Counted from the stretch's first letter, positions 30,447 to 43,482 are shown. The stretch: DNA of 64,000 bases from Chlorops oryzae (GCA_020466095.1 CM035808.1:80578779-80642778), one strand, 5' to 3'. A program made the numbers and translations. The notes: a model not told the origin generated them from the sequence alone.

Positions 30447-33391
30447 TCATTGCCTCACATTTCGATAATTTTCCCTTTCCCTTTCCTTTTTATTTTCCTT
30501 TTTTGTTTTTTTTTTATCACTTCTTACATTTTTTTTCAGGCTACGTAACAGGTCCGCCAAATGATTTCCTTTATTATTGATGTGCCCTAGAATCGAAAAA
30601 ATTTTTATTTGAGGGTACATATCCATGAGTAAGGAACGATTTGTAGATGCATAATAGTTTTTATTATCGGTGTTGACAATATATTTAATGGCAGGAAGGG
30701 AGTCAGTACATATGACAGTTTTGATTCTTTTGTTTTTTATTAATAGAATAGCTTCAAGGATGCCTGTCATCTCGGCCGTGTGTATGGAGCTAAAGGGAGG
30801 GAGCAAGGACATTTATAAAATTTCGTTTTAAGTTGTGACACTTTAAGCAGTAGCATTAGAAGTTTAAGAGCCATCCGTGTATAAAAAAATATGGTCCTTA
30901 TGTGCATACGCAAACTCCGCAAATTTCATGTGAAATATCGAAGGATTTGTTTTTGTGTTAGACAAAGAAAAGTTAATCGTATCATGTTTTAACAAATGTG
31001 GTGAAGCTTTGTTATTTTTTTTGCGGAAGAAAGGAAATGTTAAGATTACAAAGGTATGAGATGGATCTACTAATAACAGAGGCTACTTTTTGAGTTCTTT
31101 TCCTTTTAATTGTGTTTTAATGGCATTTCCGAGAGGGGTATCAGAGCTGTTTTGGAAAGTTTTTAAGAGAATGGTCAAAGAAATATTTCGTCTGGCTTGG
31201 AAAGAAACAGTGTTGGATTCAAATAGGATATTGTTTGTAAGAGTTGTTCGGTGAGCACCTAAACATATTCGGAGGCAAGTATTAATTGTGGATTGAAGGT
31301 TTCTGGTGAGACAGTGTGCAGAGAAACCGTATAGAAATATGCAATAGTTAAGTTTAGACATAATGAGAGCAATAAGGACTGAAATTAGTGTTAAATTATG
31401 GGAGTTGAATTTTTTACTAGCAAGACATTTTATGATGTTGATTTGAGGAGTTAGAGATGTATTTAAGTTTTCAATGTGTGGGTTCCATCTGAAACGATTA
31501 TTGAAGGTTATACCCAGAATTTTGAGAGAGAAAACTGAAGTTATATTGATATGGGTACTGATTATTGAGCATTGGCAATTTTTTTTCCTGCAAAAATGAA
31601 GGTGCTTGGATTTGTCGGGGCAAAGTCTAGCTCCTGAAATATCAAACCATTGGACAATACAAAAAATCAGAAAGTCAAAGGTGGAAATAATATTTTGGTG
31701 CTAACTGAGTTTCTTGACATATAGAAGTCGTCTGCATTAGCGCAGAAGGTAACTTTTTTTTGAAGAGAGATAATATTGGAGAGTTTGTTAAATGCGATTA
31801 TAAAAACAACAACAGAGAGGGCAGATCCTTGTAGAATCCCCTTTTGCAGTGGAAGGACTTTAAAGTAAGCTTTATTAACTAGGACTAATTTTTCGTTTGG
31901 TAAGAAAGTTATAGATGTAGTTGATTATTTTATATCTTAGCTCCCATTCTATTAATTGCTCACTAATGGAATGGAACCAAATCCCGTCAAATGCTTTTTG
32001 AAAATCAAGGGAGATTAAAGAATAATGTTTGTTTTTAGAGAGGCTATCTGTGATCAGGTAGTCTAGATAAACTAGGTTGTCTGTCACCGATTTGCCTTTC
32101 CGGAATCCTAGTTGATTATTGTTGATAAGGTTTCTGGAGCTAATGAACCACCATTGGCGATCCGCAATTACTTTGTCCAAAACTTTGGCGATGCATGCAT
32201 TGAGCGAAAAAGGCGGTATGATTTAGTTTAAGTTTTGTCGGCATTTAGTTTAAGGATCGGTTTAATTGTACTTAATTCGGAAACTTGTGGAATGTAAGAG
32301 TTAAAACTCTTATTGAAGAGGTTAAGGATTCTGTTTTTTAGTTGCTGTAACATTGTGTATGATATTTTATCGAAACCAACTGTCTTCCGTTTAATTTTTT
32401 GTAACGTTTTACTTTTTTCGGTAAAGGAAAAGGGAGTTTCAATAAGATTAGCTTTATAGTTTGCTTTGTGCACTAGTTTTAGAAGGGATAGAGAGTACTT
32501 TTTTGCTCTGTTCAATGCAGAAAAATTTGAGTCATCTGATTGGTCTGACCAAAATGTGCAAAATTTATCAGCCATAGATTGGGGGTGTTGGATTAGAGAG
32601 GGATAGCCAATGCAAGATGCTATGCCATGAATATTATGTTGTAGTTTACGTCCACAAAAACGTCTTATATTTGACCATATCTTTTTTGAAGATGAGGAAG
32701 GGGATATCTCTGATGTCAGTTTAGCTATAGATTCTTTTTTGGATTTCCGAATTTCTCTTTTGAGTTTGGCATCAGCATTTCTAAAATTAATTATATTTTC
32801 TGTTGATGTGTTGTCATTTAAATAGTTTGAACCATAATCCTTTTTAAATTTTTTTAAGCTTGTAAAGCGTAGAATTCCACTAAGGGGTTTTGCTAGGGTG
32901 ATGCGGGGTGGATTGAGGAATAGAAAAATTTGCACTATTAAGAATAATTCTATTTATTTTTGCAGTTTCTTTGTTAACATTATCGTTAATATTGTGGCGT
33001 GTTTCAGAGTGAAATTTCTCGCTGAGTTTTTTGTATTTTTCCCAATCTGCGAGATAGGATTTAAATATAGGTTGACTTTTTTGGAGAGGGGTATTAGGCG
33101 GTTCGAACATTTTTATAATGATTGGAAAGTGATCGTACCATTAAGTCATCAACAATGTGCCATTTAGATTCAATGGATATTGCTGGAGAAGCAGCCGATA
33201 TATCGGGGTGGGAGAAGGTATTGTGAGTAGAGAAGTGAGTGGCAGTCCCACCATTAAGAACTATTAGCGATGAGTTGTGTAGTGCTTTAACTATTTTTTT
33301 GCCTCTTAGGTTTCGTATTGGAGAGCACCAAATTTGGTCTCTTCTTAATAAAAGAGAGGAGCTGGTTTGGAGCAGAATAGCTTCGATGTTT
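30447..33391 (-). pseudogene. LINE-2: endonuclease (C-part), reverse transcriptase and RNase H of a non-LTR retrotransposon, decayed
   Basis: Minus-strand order: endonuclease end (WCSPIRNLRGKK, LNGGTATHFSTHNTFSHPDIS, WHIVDD) at about 33110-33310; linker; RT beginning near 32930; KRKTVGFDKISYTMLQQL; LGFRKGKSVTDNLVYLDYL and SLISLDFQKAFDGIW at 31930-32110; GILQGSALSVVVFI; then the catalytic box as CANADDFY (usually YADD) at about 31735. A C-terminal region SKLNYCIFLYGFSAHCL lies at 31290-31360, and RNase H TAEMTGILEAILLI, ICTDSLPAIKYIV and GNHLADLL at 30530-30790. An RNase H points to an I- or LOA-type LINE rather than Jockey. At least four frame breaks are present, and the 5' part is cut by the LTR at 33392. 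Confidence 0.85.
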
Positions 33392-35570
33392 TGTAATGAC
33401 TATCCACCTTTTAAGAAACCGAAAGAATCTTACAGGCGTTCACCATGACAATGCACTCTGCATACCTTGATGTAGCTCCACTCAGCTCGTCGAGTTTGGT
33501 CGTGGATTTTTTCATGCCATTGGCAAACTATTTGGAAGCATTGCAAGAATAAATTGTATGCAGAGATTTTTTTGCTTTCTCTCATCAACATTATCAAATT
33601 CGACTCGAAAGGAAAATTCATGACAATATTACCATGACCTATGTTTTAGTGGATATGAACAGATTCAAAAGCAATGCAAAAGAAAATTACAATAAAAAAA
33701 AACAATCTAACTTGTTTACCAATACGGAATTTAATATCTTACTTTGAAATCAAATCAGTTCACGAAGGAGACAGGTGCATTGATATAAAGGCGGTAACTT
33801 CCCACTTTGTCTTTACCCTCCCTACCATGTTAACCTTGATTACATTTTTATTGGTTAACCTAAAGCGCAACTCAGATCTTTACTTACATTTCGCCTATAA
33901 TAGCCAATTGAATTAGCCGCTCATGATTTGATTAATTTGTAACTCATATATTTATTTCGATATCTTTATAAAAAACAAAACAAAACTCAAAGTATGCTCA
34001 AGCAATACTAGGGAACGATCAACAATCTGAACAGAATAGACTTCCGAGCCATCTGAGCTTAGTTAACAATTTTTGAATTTAAATGAAGCCGATTGATCGA
34101 GTTAACATCTAACTTACAGTACTGACACTAACATCTAACATTACTGATCCTTACAGAGATCGAAATCAATAACAATTCATATTCACATATGTTTTATATT
34201 TAGTACTCACATATACACAACCAACATCCGAACGTCTTCAGCAGGCCTGTTCAAATCGCCGAAATTGTTGCTGCGTTTGAGGCTGTGGAAACTAGAAAAC
34301 ATATTTTTACTTATTTATCAACTGAGGATCAGAGCCCACCTAACATCTGGTGTAACAGTCTTATGTTCACTGCAAGAATGTTTAATGCAATGTTAACTCA
34401 CATGTTAACGCAGTGACAAGGCATAAAACTTCCTTTAAACAAAAGAAATCATATATTACGTTGCCTCTCTTATTTTTGTTTTGTTATTATAACCAAAAGC
34501 TTTAAATTACTTTTTCTTCTCTTTTTCTAATTTGGCGTATTACGCGATCAAAACAAAACAGATGTGAATTCTGTACATCTTGGTTTAGCCAGCCGTGAGA
34601 AAATTACATTTTTCTTTTGAGAGACAAGACTCTCCATTAATTGCTCTTTTCTCTATACTTTTTGTTTCTTTTTATATAGTTTTGGTATTGCTTTTGTTAA
34701 AATTTTTTTTTTTTTGTTTATGACGGCAAGTAAAGAGGAGTTTATCACAATTTTTCGTAGCCGTTTAACACGAAAGAAACCACCAAACTCAAAACATACG
34801 CTGATTCCGTCAATTCCTTAGCTTGCCATGGCCGTGGTCACTATGATCGGCAAGATTGGCGATATACTAAAGATGACCATGCGCCTGTATGATATGCGAT
34901 GGGAGATTCTTATCAACAGGTTCTTCTTAGCTTCCAGATTTGGCAATAAAACCCTAAGTGAATTTTGCTCTATTATACGCTGGTGACTAGGTTAGTGTAA
35001 TCAATCTTACCTCATGGAGGGTCATATTGCAAAAAGATCGTTTTAGGTCAAAATTTCTAGTCCGGATCTTCCGAAGTGGTCTTTTAAGGGGGCTTCAGCC
35101 AGTTATCTCTTCCTTAAACTAAGGATGTTTTTAGAAATTGTGGCTTCGGTTTGTAGTACACTACACTGAAAATGTTAAGTTGAGCGAATACTTCTTCGCG
35201 AATTTCTACACGCCACAGCTCTTACCTATTGTTTTAAATGAGTATCGCGTAATGACTCCAGCTTCCTTATTTATTTCAGTTGGAAGTTAATCATTTCCAA
35301 CTGACACGAAATTTATGCTTTTTTTCTTTCTTCGATTTGCTTAGCAAACACCTTACTCACGTTCGTTACCGGATGAAAGTGAGCGGAAGCGCTTCGATCG
35401 AACGTATGCTGGGACTTCAGTTACAGGGCTGTGGACTGAATTCACCGATAACATTGTTGCATTTCTGCACTGTTATACTTAATTGCAGTTCTGTTAGTGC
35501 GTAAGGGACAAGGTTGCTTTTTCTACATGCAATTGAACTGTTTGCGCAATATAGCTAAGATTTTAACTTG
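33392..35570 (-). repeat. 3' LTR of the Osvaldo-like element (about 2.18 kb)
   Basis: It matches 41199-42300 and 49496-50587 in order. Minus-strand sense runs (CA)AGTTAAAATC...GGATAGTCATTACA. Short frames inside are also present in the other LTR and look like chance. Confidence 0.88.
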
Positions 35571-35754
35571 TATTATTTTTCTTTAAATGGTATTTTATTT
35601 ATTTTTTTTTTCGTGGTGTAAAGAGCTGGTAGTTTATTTCCATAACAAAAAAAATGAATGAGAATTTTCTTCGTCTATTCGTGAGCATTATAACCGCATC
35701 CATTACACCACAGATACAAAACGAGCTGGCGACGATTTTTATCTGAAGATAAAG
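35571..35754 (-). other. Short 3' untranslated region before the LTR
   Basis: Between the integrase stop and the LTR. Contains A-rich minus-strand runs but no strong purine tract that I can name. Confidence 0.5.
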
Positions 35755-38700
35755 CTACCAAATATCTTTGGCATGGAAGACAACTTCATTTTTTGTTTCT
35801 AAGTCTTGAAGCTTATAGTAACAGTTCCCCCGTTTCTCTATTACCTTGGATTTAATACCTTTAGGTGCCAGTTTGGCATTATAATGTTTGAGGAGGTTAC
35901 TTTGCGAGAAATTTCTCCTTATGACTTCCTGACCAATTTTAAATTCTCGAGATCGACTTCGTAGGTTGTATAGTCGAGCATTACGCTCAAATGCAGCTTT
36001 CATTCTGTCTTTTATAGCACTCCGAAGGAGTTGAAGGTCATCCTTTCGTTCTAAGCCTGAGCCCTCCTCATTTAAAAGGTTCAACCGTCTCAACAATTTA
36101 CAATCGTCTCCATGGGTGATCATCTTTTGACCAAAGAGAACATAGTATGGGGAAGTGCCAATCGTTTGATGCAAGCTATTTCTCAGAGAACAATTTATGT
36201 CACTGAGGTAGACATCCCATTAGCGTTGGTCTTTGCGGATATATACTCTTAAAGCCTCGTTGACTGAGCGATTCACACGTTCCGAAGCGTTAGACTGAGA
36301 AGAGTAAAAGGCGGTATAAATGTGCTCGACTCCATACTTTTTTAGGAATGAGTTAAACTCTTTGCCACGAAATTGACTGCCGTTGTCTGAGACGATTGAT
36401 TCAGGTACACCAAAACTATTGAAAACACTATCTTTGAGAAATTCAACAATGACATTTGAGTGAAACTTTTTTAGAAGCTTTAAAAATGAAAATTTCGAGA
36501 AGTGATCCAATACAACCGGAATTCCAATGTTTCCCTTGCGCGTTCTTAGGAAGGGACCAATAAGATCAATATATAAATGCTGGACGGGACGATCGCTATC
36601 TGAAAGCCTACTCATCGGTGGTTTAAGCGTATGAGAGGGAGCCTTAGAAGTTTTACATATGTAACAAGCTTGTATGAATTCTTTTACATCTTTGACAAGA
36701 TTCGGCCAAAAGAAATTTCGACGTACTCTTTCTAGAGTTTTGGCTATGCCTCCATGTGCGGCGGCAGGTGGACAATGGGCTGAATATAAGACATCTTGCC
36801 TTAACTCTTGTGGAACGAAAAGTTTCCAAGAATTCGACTCATCACCAAGATCGGAACAGAAATTTGTTCGATAGTAGATGAACTCATCTACAACTTTAAA
36901 ATCCGGCAAACCTGAGTCCAAAATTTTTTTCTTAAAATCATTGTAAAATTGACTTGTAAAGCATTCGGATTGGAGATCAATGGTAGGCAGAACTTCGATT
37001 TCACAGATCTCGGTGTTATAAAAAAATCGAGACAGTGCATCGGCTACGATATTTTCACTGGCTTTTCGGTGCTCAATAACGAAATTAAACCCTTGGAGCT
37101 TTAATGCCCATCTTGCAAGGCGTTCTTGTAAATCTTTTTGCCTCATCAACCATTTCAAGCTTGCGTGATCAGTGACCACTTTAAAATCCTGACCCTCAAT
37201 GTATGAACGAAACTTCTTTATTGCAAGCACTACCGCTAAACACTCTAATTCTGACACCGAGTAATTTTGTTGAGATTTATTCAATTTCTGTGACATGTAG
37301 GCAATTGGCCTTTCGACTCCGCTGTTGTCACATTGTGCCAGGAGGCCACCTACGCCATGCTGACTAGCATCACACTGCAAAATAAACTGGTTTTCGTAAT
37401 TAGGGCGTATTAGGACGGGTGCGTCGTTAATTTTTCTTTGAGGATTTCAAAGGAACTTTGTGCCGATGGATTCCAGGCGAAGGACTTTTTGGAAGAAAGG
37501 AGCTCGGTAAGCGAATATGAAAGAGAGGCGTAGTCGGAAACGATCCTCCGATACCACCCTGCCATTCCAAGAAAACGTCTCAATTGTTTTTGATTTTTAG
37601 GAACAGGAAAATCGGCAATAGCCACAATTTTGTCTGGATCGGTCATAAATGTACCTTTTCCAACCACAAACCCTAAGTATTTCACGCTCGATAAACCAAA
37701 TTGACTTTTACCTATATTTATCGTGAGACCCGCTTTTCTAAGAAGTGAAGCAACTTCAGTTAAATGAGTAAGATGTTCTTCGAAGGAATTTGATAGAATC
37801 AAAAGTCATCTAGATAGACGAAGACGTGCGTTTTTAAACCAAAAGGAACGACTCTATCCATTATTTGGCACATTGTCTGTGGCGAGTTACACAACCCAAA
37901 TGGCATTCGGGTAAATTGGTATAATGGCCGGTTTGGGACAGTAAAAGCTGTTTTAGGTCGGGATTCCTTCGAAAGGCCTATTTGCCAAAAAGCATCCTTC
38001 AAATCTACTTTCGAGATAACATGCACTGGAGGTAAACGTGCTAGCAATCTGTCTATATTCGGAATCGGGTATGCGTTCTTCATTGTAACTTCGTTCAACT
38101 TACGTGAGTCGAGACAAAATCTAAACTTATTTGGTTTTACCACTAATACTCTTTAAAAAGCAAATTTTCCATCGCTGGTGATATAGGGTAATGGCGCTGT
38201 TTGATTGGGCGTGCCAAGCCAGTGTCAATGACGTGCTCAATGACGGAAGTTTTCCCCAAACCTTCTTTTTCATATGAGGGAAAAGCGGAAACTATTGAAT
38301 CTAATTTTAAGCGTTGTGCTGTGGTTAATTCTACAAATTTTGAGGCTACTTCGTGAGTTGAAATTTCACATAATCTATGATGGTCATAAGTCACCTGTAT
38401 ACCAAATAAGCTCCAGAAGTCAATTCCGCATATAATATTTTGTTGAAGTGAAGGGACGATCAAAAAGTTTACGGATTTAGTTTGGTCGTTAAATTGAATT
38501 TCATATGGACCCGAACCCACGACCTGTTGAAATTTACCATCTGCCGTTCGGACTTTACCTTTAAATTTTCTCACATCTTTCTGATTGCTTGCAGCTATTT
38601 TCTCTGCTAGCTTACTACCTATACAGCTCTTCGTTGCGCCACTATCTAGCAGCGCTAAATGGTTTTCTTCAAACAATTTTACGAAAACGAATGGTCTTGG

Positions 38701-39033
38701 ATCAGTATCTGTTTGAATGATTGACGAAATGACACATTTTTTTAGAAGCTTCCTATTTATCCAAAATTTCCGCAACCTGATTTTTGATCGGTTGGCGTTC
38801 CTCTTCAATGGCGTGCTGTTGAAAATTACTGCGCGTTTACTTTCATATTCCTTGAGTCGAATGTGGTAAGGCTTAAAATACAATTTTGGTTTATCGAGAT
38901 TAATTGAACTAGTGGTGGGTCTAGAGAGGATTTTAATGGGTTCTATAACCGAGGCTGCAGGCTCGGATGCTCGCTTTGGACTTGACGAACATCCGCTCTT
39001 AAGTTTTCCCGTTTTGAACAACAGAAAGGACAA
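35755..39033 (-). pseudogene. pol: Osvaldo-like Pol (protease-RT-RNase H-integrase), several lesions
   Basis: Protease LALLDSGATKSCIG at about 38640; QQNIICGIDFWSLFG. RT begins after PIKQRHYPISPAMENLLFKE, but the next residues are VVKPNKFRFCLDSRKLNEV, so about 25 codons of the RT fingers appear deleted at 38143. Then come KVDLKDAFWQIGLS, TRMPFGLCNSPQTM and the catalytic YLDD in HVFVYLDDF, with a one-base loss in a T run at about 37802. A second frameshift lies near 37420. RNase H: LQCDASQHGVGGLLAQ and KVVTDHASLKWLM. Integrase: HCPPAAAHGGIAKT...CYICKTSK (HHCC), YIDLIGPF, VSDNGSQFRG and NASERVNRS (DDE). A TAA at 36220-36222 interrupts the frame before LHQTIGTSPYYVLFG and the C-terminal domain. 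Not functional. Confidence 0.9.
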
Positions 39034-39540
39034 TTAGGCTTGTATTTATCTACGGCACCACATCCATAACAAAAGACTCGCCTTTGCTTTAGACAATCTT
39101 GGTAGCCGTGTCCGACCTCCTCACAATTCCAGCATTTCAATCTAGAAGTGTTAAAAGCACAGATTTCTTCGGAGCCTTTCGTTACCAGTGGAGTGGAGAC
39201 TGTTTTGCTAACACCTGTATTGATTTCACAAATTTGCCTTCTTGAGGAGTTTGGTTTCAAAACAGAGTTAATCTGTAAATCCTTAAAGAATTTTTCATGT
39301 TTTCGAGCTTCACGTCTAAGTACAGATACCTCCCTAACATCTAAATGTAAGAGCTCGTGGCGAAGATCTGGTCTTAAATTACATATTAGTACTTCGACTA
39401 ACTCCAACTCAACAATAGGGCGTCTCAATCGGTCATTAAGACTCATGATCGCATCGAGAAATTCATCGAATGGCTCATTTACTTTTTGCTTCCTCCTGCG
39501 CATATCGTCAATTATATCTGAATCTGAGGAGTGCTCTTTA
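38943..39540 (-). pseudogene. gag: Osvaldo-like Gag C-terminal part with zinc knuckles
   Basis: The frame reads MRRRKQKVNEPFDEFLDAIM, SLNDRLRRP and LRPDLRHELLHLDV, a gypsy Gag capsid end. Knuckles CWNCEEVGHGYQDC and CYGCGAVDKYKPNCPFCCSK (His missing in the second) follow. It overlaps the start of pol (to 39033) in another frame. A frame change at about 39530 separates it from the N-terminal Gag frame. Family members normally have more capsid sequence at that point, so part of Gag may be deleted. Confidence 0.8.
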
Positions 39541-40345
39541 AATTGACATTTAATCGGTAAATAAATTCGTCGATCGGTATTTCATTATTAGACCCTTTAA
39601 ATTTCATCTGCCAATTCCTTACCACATTTGAAACGCGATCAGCAGTTCTTGAGCCAATTTCAGCTAAAGGAGGAAAAGAATCGGGACGACGGTGTAGAGA
39701 ACGGTATGTACTGCCGTGCGGTTCGATAAACGGAATATCGTTTGGCCACTCTATGGTATCATGGGATGCTACTGGTATGCTGTTGGCTGAATTTGTTACA
39801 ACTGGCTGGCTAACATTCATATTTATAAAGAGAGTCCGTAACTCATTCGATATAGTCGTGGTTATTTCGGATCGAAAATTTGCTAATGAATCGGAAGTTA
39901 TGCTTTGGACTCTATGTTCAGTAACCCCAGTCACCAAGGGTATTAAAGGACGATTTTTTATGGGACTAGTGGTTGAAGTAGTATTGGGATTCTCTGCCGG
40001 TGGCAATGCTTGACTCTGAACTTGCAGTCGAGTGTTTGGCCTATCACGAGGGATTGCACCACCTCTTGCACGAGCAGAAGTATTTCTCTGATGAGCACTA
40101 ACTCTCGGAGCTGACACGTTAACTGTGGGAATACTACTGGGTTCACATAGACTACGACACACGGGGCATGTAGGTGAAGTATCAAGCCACCTTCTAATGC
40201 AACCTAGGTGAAAAACATGCTTACACGATGTCTGAAATTGATCCTCAGTATTTTCAAATATATTGCTGCATATCGTGCATATAGCATCTTTTGAGCTGCC
40301 TGAGGCGATATTTAGCGACATGTCTGGGCTCCTTGCTAAAGGCAT
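39512..40345 (-). CDS. Osvaldo-like Gag N-terminal part with a RING-H2 finger
   Basis: Frame of 277 codons from ATG 40345. Residues about 22-66 form a RING-H2 signature: CTIC (first pair), then CKHVFHLGC (C-x-H-x2-H-x2-C arrangement) and CPVC (last pair). All eight metal ligands are present. RING-H2 domains usually recruit E2 enzymes and act as ubiquitin ligases. A Ser/Pro/Arg/Thr-rich linker follows (about 70-160), then LRTLFINMNVSQPV and, after about 215, KFKGSNNEIPIDEFIYRL, the start of a gypsy capsid domain. The stop at 39512 comes from the frame change to the downstream Gag frame. A retrotransposon Gag starting with a RING is unusual. Fusion to the element is supported by position between leader and capsid on the same strand. 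Confidence 0.8.
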   Translation of the reverse strand: MPLARSPDMSLNIASGSSKDAICTICSNIFENTEDQFQTSCKHVFHLGCIRRWLDTSPTCPVCRSLCEPSSIPTVNVSAPRVSAHQRNTSARARGGAIPRDRPNTRLQVQSQALPPAENPNTTSTTSPIKNRPLIPLVTGVTEHRVQSITSDSLANFRSEITTTISNELRTLFINMNVSQPVVTNSANSIPVASHDTIEWPNDIPFIEPHGSTYRSLHRRPDSFPPLAEIGSRTADRVSNVVRNWQMKFKGSNNEIPIDEFIYRLNVNLKSTPQIQI

Positions 40346-40742
40346 GACTAAGTCAACATCAGAACAAAATTTTAATCAGTATCTAGTTATCCCCGTTTAT
40401 CAAGGGTTTATCGAGATATTTATGCGAAAAATTATTAAGAATATACGTATTTCTTGATCAAGATGTGCAAATACTTAATATTTAACAGCAAAAATTAATT
40501 TACATCGCAAGCAGCGCAATAAATATTTATCAGTATAATTGGTAGGTGTGATTAAACATAAAAAAATATTTGTGTTTTTTTTTTTCTTCAAAATTTCAAA
40601 AATATAAGACTATAGAAGGTTATTAAGACTACTTCTTAAGTAAAGATCTGAGAAACAAAAAAAAATTCCATCGGGAACGGAAAGAAATCGTCTGCAGTAA
40701 TTTAAAAAACGAGTCGAAGTTAATAACGTTACGAGAAGAGCG

Positions 40743-40775
<33 letters not shown>

Positions 40776-41172
40776 GGGTTAGAAATCGCGTTACTTTTAA
40801 AAATTATTAAAAGTACATCTCTCTAGAAAACCAACTCATTAGCTAGCAACTGTGAAATCTATGGCTATCGGTGGGAGTGTCTTAACAAACATTCACCAAA
40901 ATCCACACAGGAAAAGACTTCATTTCACTTCTTTATATTTTGATCATTTAAATAATGCGCGGTAGAATTTGAAAATTCAAATCTCTAAATCCAGCAACAT
41001 AAGTATAAACAATGGTGTTATTAGACAAAATTTTTCTCACAGGTTAATCTATTCAAGAAAATCCCAAAAAAAATTTTTACGAACATTTTCGTGCTGGTGT
41101 AGTTCTACGGATAGAATTAATTTTTATTTTATTATTATTTTTTTTTTTTTTTGGTAAAATTTCCTAATTAGA
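40346..41172 (-). other. Leader of the Osvaldo-like element, no gene seen
   Basis: AT-rich, with a T run of about 28 bases at 40748-40775. No motif recognised. Confidence 0.7.
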
Positions 41173-41190
41173 GCCCCACGTTGGGCGCCA
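41173..41190 (-). promoter_or_regulatory. Primer binding site, tRNA-Lys type, perfect 18-mer
   Basis: Minus-strand TGGCGCCCAACGTGGGGC is the classical tRNA-Lys(1,2) primer site. It lies eight bases inside the 5' LTR end at 41199. Confidence 0.92.
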
Positions 41191-41198
41191 TATTCTTC

Positions 41199-42300
41199 TG
41201 TAATGACTATCCACCTTTTAAGAAACCGAAAGAATCTTACAGGCGTTCACCATGACAATGCACTCTGCATACCTTGATGTAGCTCCACTCAGCTCGTCGA
41301 GTTTGGTCGTGGATTCTTTCATGCCATTGGAAAACTATTTGGAAGCATTGCAAGAATAAATTGTATGCAGAGATTTTTTTGCTTTCTCTCATCAACATTA
41401 TCAAATTCGACTCGAAAGGAAAATTCATGACAATATTACCAGGACCTATGTTTTAGTGGATATGAACAGATTCAAAGGCAATGCAAAAGAAAATTACAAT
41501 AAAAAAAACAATCTAACTTGTTTAGCAATACGGAATTTAATATCTTACTTTGAAATCAAATCAGTTCACGAAGGAGACAGCTGCATTGGAATAAAGGCGG
41601 TGACTTCCCACACTGTCTTTACCCTCCCTACCATGTTAACCTAGATTACATTTTTATTGGTTAACCCAAAGCGCAACTCAGATCTTTACTTACATTTCGC
41701 CTATAATAGCCAATTGAATTAGCCACGCATGATTTGATTAATTTTTAACTCATATATTCATTTCGATATCTTTATAAAAAAACAAAACAAAACTCAAAGT
41801 ATGCTCAAGCAATGCTAGGGAACGATCAACAATCTGAACAGAATAGACTTCCGAGCCATCTGAGCTTATTTAACAATTTTTGAATTTAAATGAAGCCGAT
41901 TGATCGAGTTAGCATCTAACTTACAGTACTGACACTAACATCTAACATTACTGATCCTAACAGAGATCGAAATCAATAACAAATTATATTCACATATGTT
42001 TTATATTTAGTACTCACATATACACAACCAACATCCGAACGTCTTCAGCAGGCCTGTTGAAATCGTCGAAATTGTTGCTGCGTTTGAGGCTGTGAAAACT
42101 AGAAAACTTATTTTTACTTATTTATCAACTGAGGATCAGAGCCCACCTAACAACTGGTTTAACAGTCTTATGTTCACTGCAAGAATGTTGAATGTAATGT
42201 TAACTCGCATGTTAACGCAGTGGCAAGGCATAAAACTTCCTTTAAACAAAAGAAATCAGATGTTACGTTGCCTCTCTTATTTTTGTTTTCTTATTATATT
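41199..42300 (-). repeat. 5' LTR of the Osvaldo-like element, segment left of BEL-2
   Basis: Matches 33392 to about 34494. It stops at ...TTATTATATT, where BEL-2 begins. The rest of the LTR is at 49496-50587. Confidence 0.9.
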
Positions 42301-42793
42301 TGTCCGTTTTTTGCCGCTGTCGCTACGCAGCCAGATCCCACCAGCGGCGAAAAAACGGGAAGAAGAAGGGCAGCACTCAGAGCACAGCTGTTCGCCTTTT
42401 TTCCCGCCGAGCTTGACTGGCAACACCGGTCAAGCTTAGAGGTAGATTCCAAACGATTCGTGAAACGAAGCGCACGTCCGCGATCTTGCTAAAACGTTCC
42501 GCGAGTTTTTATTCGAAAGTCCCCCGATTGAAGTTCGAGCCGCGTTCGCGACATTTTTTTTGATAATATTCTAAACCGACACTTAGTCCAACAAAGGACC
42601 CATTTTAAAATCCACGAGGCAACCAACTAAAGCAGCATCCACAACGGCAGCAGCAACAACAACAACAACTATATTCATCTCAGCACCAGACATACCAGCA
42701 GCGATCCGTTCGACGTCGCCGTCATCAAAGGTACGTGCTTTTTATTGACTTAAACTTGATTTTCCTTTGCTCCAATCTTTACGGGCCCAAACA
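42301..42793 (+). repeat. BEL-2 5' LTR
   Basis: TGTCCGTTTTTTGCCG...CGGGCCCAAACA. Direct repeat of 49003-49495. Confidence 0.92.
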
Positions 42794-42794
42794 T

Positions 42795-42817
42795 TGGCGA
42801 TCCTGTGTCCAGGAGTC
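42795..42817 (+). promoter_or_regulatory. BEL-2 primer binding site (tRNA-Arg type, with small insertion)
   Basis: TGGCGATCCTG then TGT then CCAGGAGTC. Without the three-base TGT this is complementary to the 3' end of tRNA-Arg(ACG). Confidence 0.7.
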
Positions 42818-43482
42818 CTCGCTTCTGGGAGAAAAAATTCCATCCAGAGCCCATTCCAGTGCACGCGGTGTGAGCCTTCCAGTGCCCTTCAAAGTCTAAC
42901 GGACATTGGAAGTGCAGTGCTTGGAAGGTTTTTTTTCTCATTCGAACTAAAGTGCCTGTCTCTCTCGTGGCAAGGGGAAACCAAAAGGTGAGCGGCAGCG
43001 GGGTGACCAGTGCGTATATTTGCGTTGCTGTGTGTCTTCAGTTGATAGGCCTTACGGCGTTTGCACGTGAGCAAAGAGAAGACAAAGCAAATAAAAAGAC
43101 AAGCACGTTGGTCAGCTATATCGCAGCGCTGCTACCGTTTGTTTTTTCGGTCGCTGTTTGATTTTTACGATTTGAATTCTAAGTTGGCGTGCGAAGCAAA
43201 GCGGATTTCGTTCGTATGCGAAAATTATTAGTAGGTTGCACTGGCTAGCCTTTTGAGAAATAAAGAATTGACAACTAAATTTCGACTGCCTTTTATTTGC
43301 GTATTTGCTAAATTGATTGGTGTACTAGCTAACCAATTTAAATAAAGCCTGACTTATATTCAAACAATTTGAATTTCATTGCGGCAATAAAATTTACGTG
43401 GAAGGTTGGTTGTGAAGGTTAGTATTTGGTTGTTTAAGCGTAACAGGTAAAATTCATACATCGAGCCAAGACAATCCTCGAC
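42818..43482 (+). other. BEL-2 leader, no gene seen
   Basis: Untranslated leader between primer site and Gag ATG. Nothing recognised. Confidence 0.7.
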
